This document shows positions 6,074 through 6,726 of a stretch of 6,726 nt of DNA, in pieces. Source of the DNA: Burkholderiaceae bacterium. Its GTDB lineage: Bacteria > Pseudomonadota > Gammaproteobacteria > Burkholderiales > Burkholderiaceae. Each line of letters opens with the position of its first letter. Positions within the stretch are counted from its first letter, which is position 1. The stretch spans positions 1 through 6,726 of the forward strand of contig CANBPJ010000095.1 of assembly GCA_947371415.1 (NCBI GenBank), given 5' to 3'. The position numbers were made by a program, and so were the translations under genes. The notes beneath the pieces were generated by a model that made no database searches, was not told the DNA's origin, and saw nothing but the letters and a program-made list of their open reading frames with translations.

Positions 6074-6726
6074 ATGCAAGCAAATTGGGAACCAGGCGTC
6101 TTTGCAGGCATCTTCAAGGGCGCTAAGTGGAAAATTCACGTCTCTAAGCATGGGGTTAGTATTAATAATGAAAATTTCACTTGGGCCAATCTCTCGAATT
6201 CAGTAGTTACCAAGGGAATTTTCTGGTCCACGCTCTCATTTGACGGGAATCAACAAAAAAAAATTATTCATGGAGCTCCTCATCAGCTAGCACTTGAGCT
6301 TGATATTGCAATCACCAATATCAGTAAGTTCTCTGAGGCTAAAAAATTACTAGATTCATTTAAATCAAAAGATAGCTACTTTAGACATAAGAATGTCAGG
6401 GAAGTTACTTCCAAAGCTGCCCATAAATCAAATATGCAAAGTCTTAGCAATTTGTCCCTTCTTAGGCCATGCCTTTCAAGCGTTCTTGCAGACATTGAGT
6501 CAATAGATAAATTAGTTCAGGGTAATTATTCAGAGATTGAGGCATGGAATAATACTTTTGTTAATAATGAAAAAATAAAGTTTGAAAAATTTTTTCATGC
6601 TGTAGAAAAAATGCCTCTCACAGATGAGCAAATAGAATCTTCGATCATCATGGAAGATAGCAATCTTGTTATTGCTGCAGCTGGCTCTGGAAAAACATCC
6701 ACTTTAGTGGCTAAAGTAGGCTACCT
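6074..6726 (+). CDS. helD: DNA helicase IV (HelD)-like UvrD-family helicase, N-terminal part
   Basis: A superfamily 1 DNA helicase, cut by the right edge after 217 residues. Residues 1 to about 100 resemble the helicase IV N-terminal domain of E. coli HelD: hydrophobic/basic beta strands with VSKHGVSINNENFTW, then GIFWSTLSF aligning in style with GLVWGELEF of HelD. A helical linker (about 100-180) follows, then the Q motif LTDEQIES (Q186) and Walker A AAAGSGKTSTL (AGSGKT at 203-208), with the same spacing as in HelD. The remaining motifs (II to VI) lie outside the window, so function is inferred from the start only. An in-frame TAA four codons upstream of the ATG rules out an extension; no good Shine-Dalgarno is visible. 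It is transcribed away from the PIN cassette. HelD takes part in recombination and repair; UvrD-like helicases also occur in defence systems, so a core-genome or a defence role is open. The DNA here is much more AT-rich than in hsdRM. Confidence 0.85.
   Translation, partial: MQANWEPGVFAGIFKGAKWKIHVSKHGVSINNENFTWANLSNSVVTKGIFWSTLSFDGNQQKKIIHGAPHQLALELDIAITNISKFSEAKKLLDSFKSKDSYFRHKNVREVTSKAAHKSNMQSLSNLSLLRPCLSSVLADIESIDKLVQGNYSEIEAWNNTFVNNEKIKFEKFFHAVEKMPLTDEQIESSIIMEDSNLVIAAAGSGKTSTLVAKVGY

Noticed and set aside
1..6726. CRISPR arrays, tRNA genes, insertion-sequence ends
   Set aside because: I saw no regularly spaced direct repeats, cloverleaf-like sequences, or transposase genes with terminal inverted repeats in the window.

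Overview
The window looks like a bacterial chromosomal accessory region (a defence-island type of locus). It holds most of a type I restriction-modification operon, a small exported repeat protein, an unfamiliar three-gene cassette ending in a PIN-domain nuclease, and the start of a DNA helicase IV (HelD)-like gene. Gene style, moderate to low GC and HelD-type content suggest a Gram-negative proteobacterium. A betaproteobacterium of the Polynucleobacter/Burkholderiales kind is my best guess, but this is an impression from the proteins and not a proof.

Left part (1-3831, minus strand): hsdR (3831-1489) is followed after 39 bases by hsdM (1449 and running off the left edge). HsdR carries the PD-(D/E)XK nuclease motif, a complete SF2 helicase motor and a C-terminal domain like that of EcoEI/EcoAI R subunits. 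HsdM carries the SAM motif and NPPF. Together they point to a type IB system. The specificity gene hsdS is not visible and is expected just beyond the left edge.

Middle (3832-4276): a 142-base intergenic region with overlapping inverted repeats separates hsdR from a divergent gene for a 100-residue secreted protein built of three roughly 20-residue Tyr/Gly/Gln repeats. That gene converges on the cassette to its right, with only 14 bases between the two stop codons.

Right-middle (4291-5865, minus strand): three closely spaced genes read in the order Cys4 zinc-ribbon/basic coiled-coil protein (99 aa), 79-aa unknown protein, PIN-like nuclease (327 aa). The second gene has an oddity. A well-placed ribosome binding site and an ATG overlapping the previous stop codon lie in frame upstream of it, but a TGA interrupts that frame after six codons.

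Right end (6074-6726, plus strand): the first 217 residues of a HelD-like UvrD-family helicase, up to and including the Walker A motif, transcribed divergently from the cassette across a 208-base AT-rich intergenic region. The R-M operon destroys unmodified incoming DNA. The zinc-ribbon/unknown/PIN cassette may be an additional defence or toxin-type module, but this is inference from location and the nuclease fold only.
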